DNA from: Microvelia longipes
Lineage: Eukaryota > Arthropoda > Insecta > Hemiptera > Veliidae
Direction of reading: 5' to 3'
DNA: 64,000 nt
Assembly (NCBI GenBank): GCA_018340805.1
Contig: JACMZG010001911.1
Coordinates: 37,025,557 to 37,089,556, forward strand
Shown here one piece after another: positions 60,926 to 64,000 of this stretch (position 1 is its first letter; each line of letters starts with the position of its first letter). The notes beneath the pieces are model-generated. The model saw only the letters and a list, made by a program, of their open reading frames with translations, did not search any database and was not told the origin of the DNA. A program made the position numbers and the translations under genes.

Positions 60926-61447
60926 GTTTCTTTTTAATATCCTAAGTTTATATAAGTTCCTTGAATAAAGTCGATTTAAGGAACTTAAATCTACACACTT
61001 AGTCGATTTGCCATATAACATGGTAATCCCATTGAGCATAAAAAATAGAGAGAAATCAAACACAAATTTAAAAAAAAAACTGCACGTACTTTATACGAAG
61101 TGTGCAGGCTTGCAATCAAAACATTAACTGTGCAGGTCCTAAATTTAAAGGCAAACTTACTCCCGATGGTTTCCTGTTGTTTTATTAATTGGTTATAAGG
61201 AATGGTAAAAAGTAATATATTTTCTTTTTATAACTGTTGTATTTTAATTGACTTGACGAGCACCAGAAGTAACTAAAATCACGACACGAACGGCAAGCAC
61301 AGAGGAAAGTTGAGGAGTACACTCGATTTATCCTAGTTACATAACCTGCGTTTCGTGCTTTTTTGCTGTAACCATGGGAGGTAGGTTTGCTCTTATTTTT
61401 CTATCTCACATACAACGTTTAAGGGCTTAAAAAAGTTAAGCGTCATC

Positions 61448-61907
61448 CGTAGAGATATTTTACTAGAGGGGCTCTATTCGTTGAATTTTTAACATTAAAA
61501 AAATAACCTGACTATGAAAGACTATCAATATAATCAAATAAACAGAACAAAGTTGTGACTTATTAAGTGTGAACAAAGTGACTTAGAAGAAGTCTCTCCA
61601 CAAAATAAAATTTTATTGGCAAAGCCCTTTCAACCTAATGAGAAGCCATCATCATTAATTATAATGGACTCCATTCACGCTCACTCTAAGGATATATTTT
61701 GTTGAAGGTTAAAAATACAAATCAAAACACAAACCATGTGCAGAAAGCCGAAAACAATTGATTTAATATAACCTTAACTCACTCTTAAAAGGAGTTTTAA
61801 TGAGGTTACACAGAGCCCCTGAGAGCCCTAAAATGATGTTTAAGCATAGCCTATCTCATAATGTACTGAGATAGGCTAGGCCCTCTTAATACACACATAT
61901 CTCTATG
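61448..61907 (-). mobile_element. hAT-like MITE, longer copy in reverse orientation
   Basis: Left end cgtagagatattttactaga and right end acacatatctctatg are inverted relatives of the ends at 9566-9845. Flanks are GCGTCATC and GCGCCATC, an 8-bp duplication with one change. The interior, read on the minus strand, shares the ggggctctgtgtaacctcat and gagtgagttaaggtt segments of the other copies. Non-coding. Confidence 0.75.
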
Positions 61908-61908
61908 G

Positions 61909-62452
61909 CGCCATCCCCTTTATTGAGAAACCTTGTTGTAACCTCATCGTAAACTTATCCAATAGTGTTTTAAGCATAGAGATATATACTATAGTGGGCA
62001 AAGCCTATCTCAATAGGCTTGAAAGCATCCTTCATTGAAACATCCTTCAAGAGTGAGTTAAGGTTGTAATTAATAAATTTATTTCGGTTTCCCGCACATT
62101 GTTTGTGTTTTGATTTGCATTTTTATCGTTCTACTATATCAGTTATTGTAATTTTGTACTGATTATTTGATTATATTTATAAGCGAAGGTGGTCAGGTTA
62201 CTTTTTAGATGTTTCAAAATTTAACCTATACGGCCCCTCTAGTAATAATATCTCTATGGTTTTAAGGTTCTAATAAATCAATCGTTGTCAGCTTTTCGCG
62301 CATTGATAATGTTTTGTTTACTGTGTTGGAGATACTGTGATTTTTTACTGTTTGATTGTATTAATAATCGAAGGTGTTCAGATTGATATTCCGATGTTTC
62401 GAAATTCAACCAATAGCACCTCTCTAGTTTTAAAGTCTCTATGGAATTTAGT
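61909..62452 (+). mobile_element. Older hAT-like MITE copy split by a nested insertion
   Basis: The left piece before 61975 keeps a diverged tgtaacctcat segment. The right piece after 62258 keeps ttttaaggttctaataaatc, cgatgtttcgaaattcaacc and an end ctctagttttaaagtctcta. The younger copy at 61975-62258 interrupts it. The left boundary is uncertain. Confidence 0.55.
61975..62258 (+). mobile_element. hAT-like MITE, complete nested copy with perfect TSD
   Basis: Ends catagagatatatactatag and ctagtaataatatctctatg. Flanked by GTTTTAAG on both sides (61967-61974 and 62259-62266), a perfect 8-bp duplication. It is inserted within an older copy of its own family. Confidence 0.85.
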
Positions 62453-63151
62453 CGTCTCGCTTAGTGCCACTAAACATCCTGATAATGGTATATTTATTAG
62501 TAATTCTATTAACATCATCGATTAGTTTCCCGACTTTTTTAACAATCTGTAGTTTTTACGTTCGTTTTCGCAATAATATGCCGTGATAAAATTTAACAAA
62601 AAACTCACGAAGTAAGTGTTATAATTATTAAATATTAATTTAATATTTAATTATAAGTAATAAATAAGATTTGATACATAATTTTGTCTAATAAAATTGA
62701 CAAAATAATTTTGTGAGAGACGCCTAGAAACGAAACAGAGTAAATGACTTTCGTCATCAATAATGACGAATCTCGAATGATGGAACAGTTCCCAGATGTA
62801 GCTTAGCGTTTGCTTGTTACATTTCCCCGGTGCCTCTAGCACAATTATTTTGGGTCAATTAGTCATATTTTGAAAACTTAGTAGTATGGAATTATATGGT
62901 CTTCAACTTTTTAGATTAACCTTTTAGGAAGATTATACAAATATTTTAAAGATTCATGAATTAGATTTGTATAATTATATACATTTTATGTAATATTTAT
63001 ACTGAGTGTAACATTGAATGTTCTAATAATATTGTAATTATAATATTATTTGACACATATATTAACAATCTAGTTATCATTGGATCATTTGAGCTTGACC
63101 ATTGTAGACTTCCGATTTTAACCTTTCTCTAAGGTCAAATATAGATACAAC

Positions 63152-63469
63152 CATAGAGATATATTCTAGAGGGCATGGCCTATCTCATTACATTAAGAGT
63201 CCTGAAACATCTTTTTGGGGCTCTTAGGGGCTCTTTGTAACCTCATTAAAACCTCTTCTATAGAGTGTGAAAGAGTGAGTTAAGGTTATAATATATTAAT
63301 TGTTTTCGTCTTCCCTCAAATTTTTGTGTTTTGATTTGTATTTTAAACGTTCTACTGTGTAAGAGTCTGTATTTTTTCAGTTTATTTGATTATCTTGATT
63401 GTCGAAGGTGTTCTTTTTCGATGTTTCAAAACTCAACCACAAGGGCCCCTTTAGTAATGTATCTCTATG
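63152..63469 (+). mobile_element. hAT-like MITE copy
   Basis: Ends catagagatatattctagag and ttagtaatgtatctctatg. Flanks GATACAAC and GATGCAAC form an 8-bp duplication with one change. Short open frames inside it recur in the other copies and are not genes. Confidence 0.8.
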
Positions 63470-64000
63470 GATGCAACTGTATGTTTAAAGTAATATTTAT
63501 ATCATTAGTTTTATATTATTTATATTATATAATATTATAAATGATATAAATTTATCATTTATATCATCCAGTACGGATGATATAATGATATTGTAAGTAT
63601 AATATTCTTTGGCAGATAAGTAAACTATCTAGTTAGGTTAGAATCGAGTCATAAGGCATCGTGTAATAGGCTTTTGGTCTGGTCAAGGATCTTGAATAAA
63701 GGGCATTGAATATAAGGGAACTTCACTGACCCCATGAACGTCGTATGAGTTATAGCGAAATGAAGGAAAGGGTATGTAACAAGGATAATACGAATTTAAC
63801 ATATATTAACATTTTAGGGCAAAGTTTGATGAAACGAAGTCGTAACAAACAAAATAAAGTATATTACTTTTACTATTTGTTTATAATCTACAATAGGAAA
63901 GTTTTGACGGAAATTAAGTTAGCATCTGCCTCTAACTTTAAGACCTACACAGTTAATGAATTATTGTAAACATGTACAGTTTTTTACGTATGTTTTGTGA
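63470..64000. other. AT-rich DNA, nothing recognised
   Basis: Includes an imperfect atgatataaa/tttatatcat palindrome near 63541-63570. No gene is supported. Confidence 0.5.

Noticed and set aside
61010..61400. GC-richer patch before the MITE cluster
   Set aside because: Checked for a gene or a further repeat copy; no frame, splice site or match within the window was found.
63331..63540. Open frames shared between 9698-9898, 62337-62525 and 63331-63540
   Set aside because: They recur because the same MITE is present; they encode no transposase and diverge without regard to codon position.

Overview
The window is very AT-rich, intron-dominated eukaryotic DNA. The one host gene I recognise is the 3' half of a Musashi-family RNA-binding protein (insect Rbp6, orthologous to vertebrate MSI1/MSI2). 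Its exon peptides, arthropod-style TATA/initiator promoters in an inserted element and the hAT-like and Polinton-like repeats together suggest an arthropod, probably an insect. That assignment is inference.

Layout. 1-8.5 kb: AT-rich DNA without a recognisable gene. 8.56-10.6 kb: transposon debris, an (AT)n tract and a complete hAT-like MITE. 10751-15796: a complete 5,046-bp inserted element with ~797-bp terminal inverted repeats (TIRs), 5'-AG ends and a perfect 6-bp target duplication (TACTGC), which are hallmarks of Polinton/Maverick elements. It is about a third of their usual size and no polymerase or integrase is visible. Inside are a leftward zinc-finger/capsid-like gene (two frameshifts), a leftward small ORF (one stop), a rightward gene of an unrecognised family, and between the divergent promoters ~700 bp of GGCTC repeats spaced about one helical turn apart. 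Each TIR also has an outward ORF, stem-loops and iteron-like repeats. 16435-16690: a foldback element. 18247-49244: five Rbp6 exons separated by introns of 14.0, 3.0, 10.8 and 2.6 kb, ending with the conserved Musashi C-terminus. The introns hold minisatellites, further dispersed repeats and several candidate alternative exons. 49245-59.8 kb: 3' UTR and AT-rich DNA without genes. 60-64 kb: a nested cluster of the same hAT-like MITE.

How it fits together. No RRM exon is visible upstream of 18247, so the start of Rbp6 probably lies left of the window and the Polinton-like element probably sits in an Rbp6 intron. The Rbp6 exons encode the low-complexity C-terminal region. Every junction between the cassette exons is phase 1, so they can be skipped without changing frame. 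A candidate extra exon at 22854-22940 fits the same scheme but would create a stop codon if joined to the next exon. The Polinton-like element is the most unusual object in the window: a small capsid-like-gene-bearing, virus-like transposon that apparently needs replication and integration functions from elsewhere.
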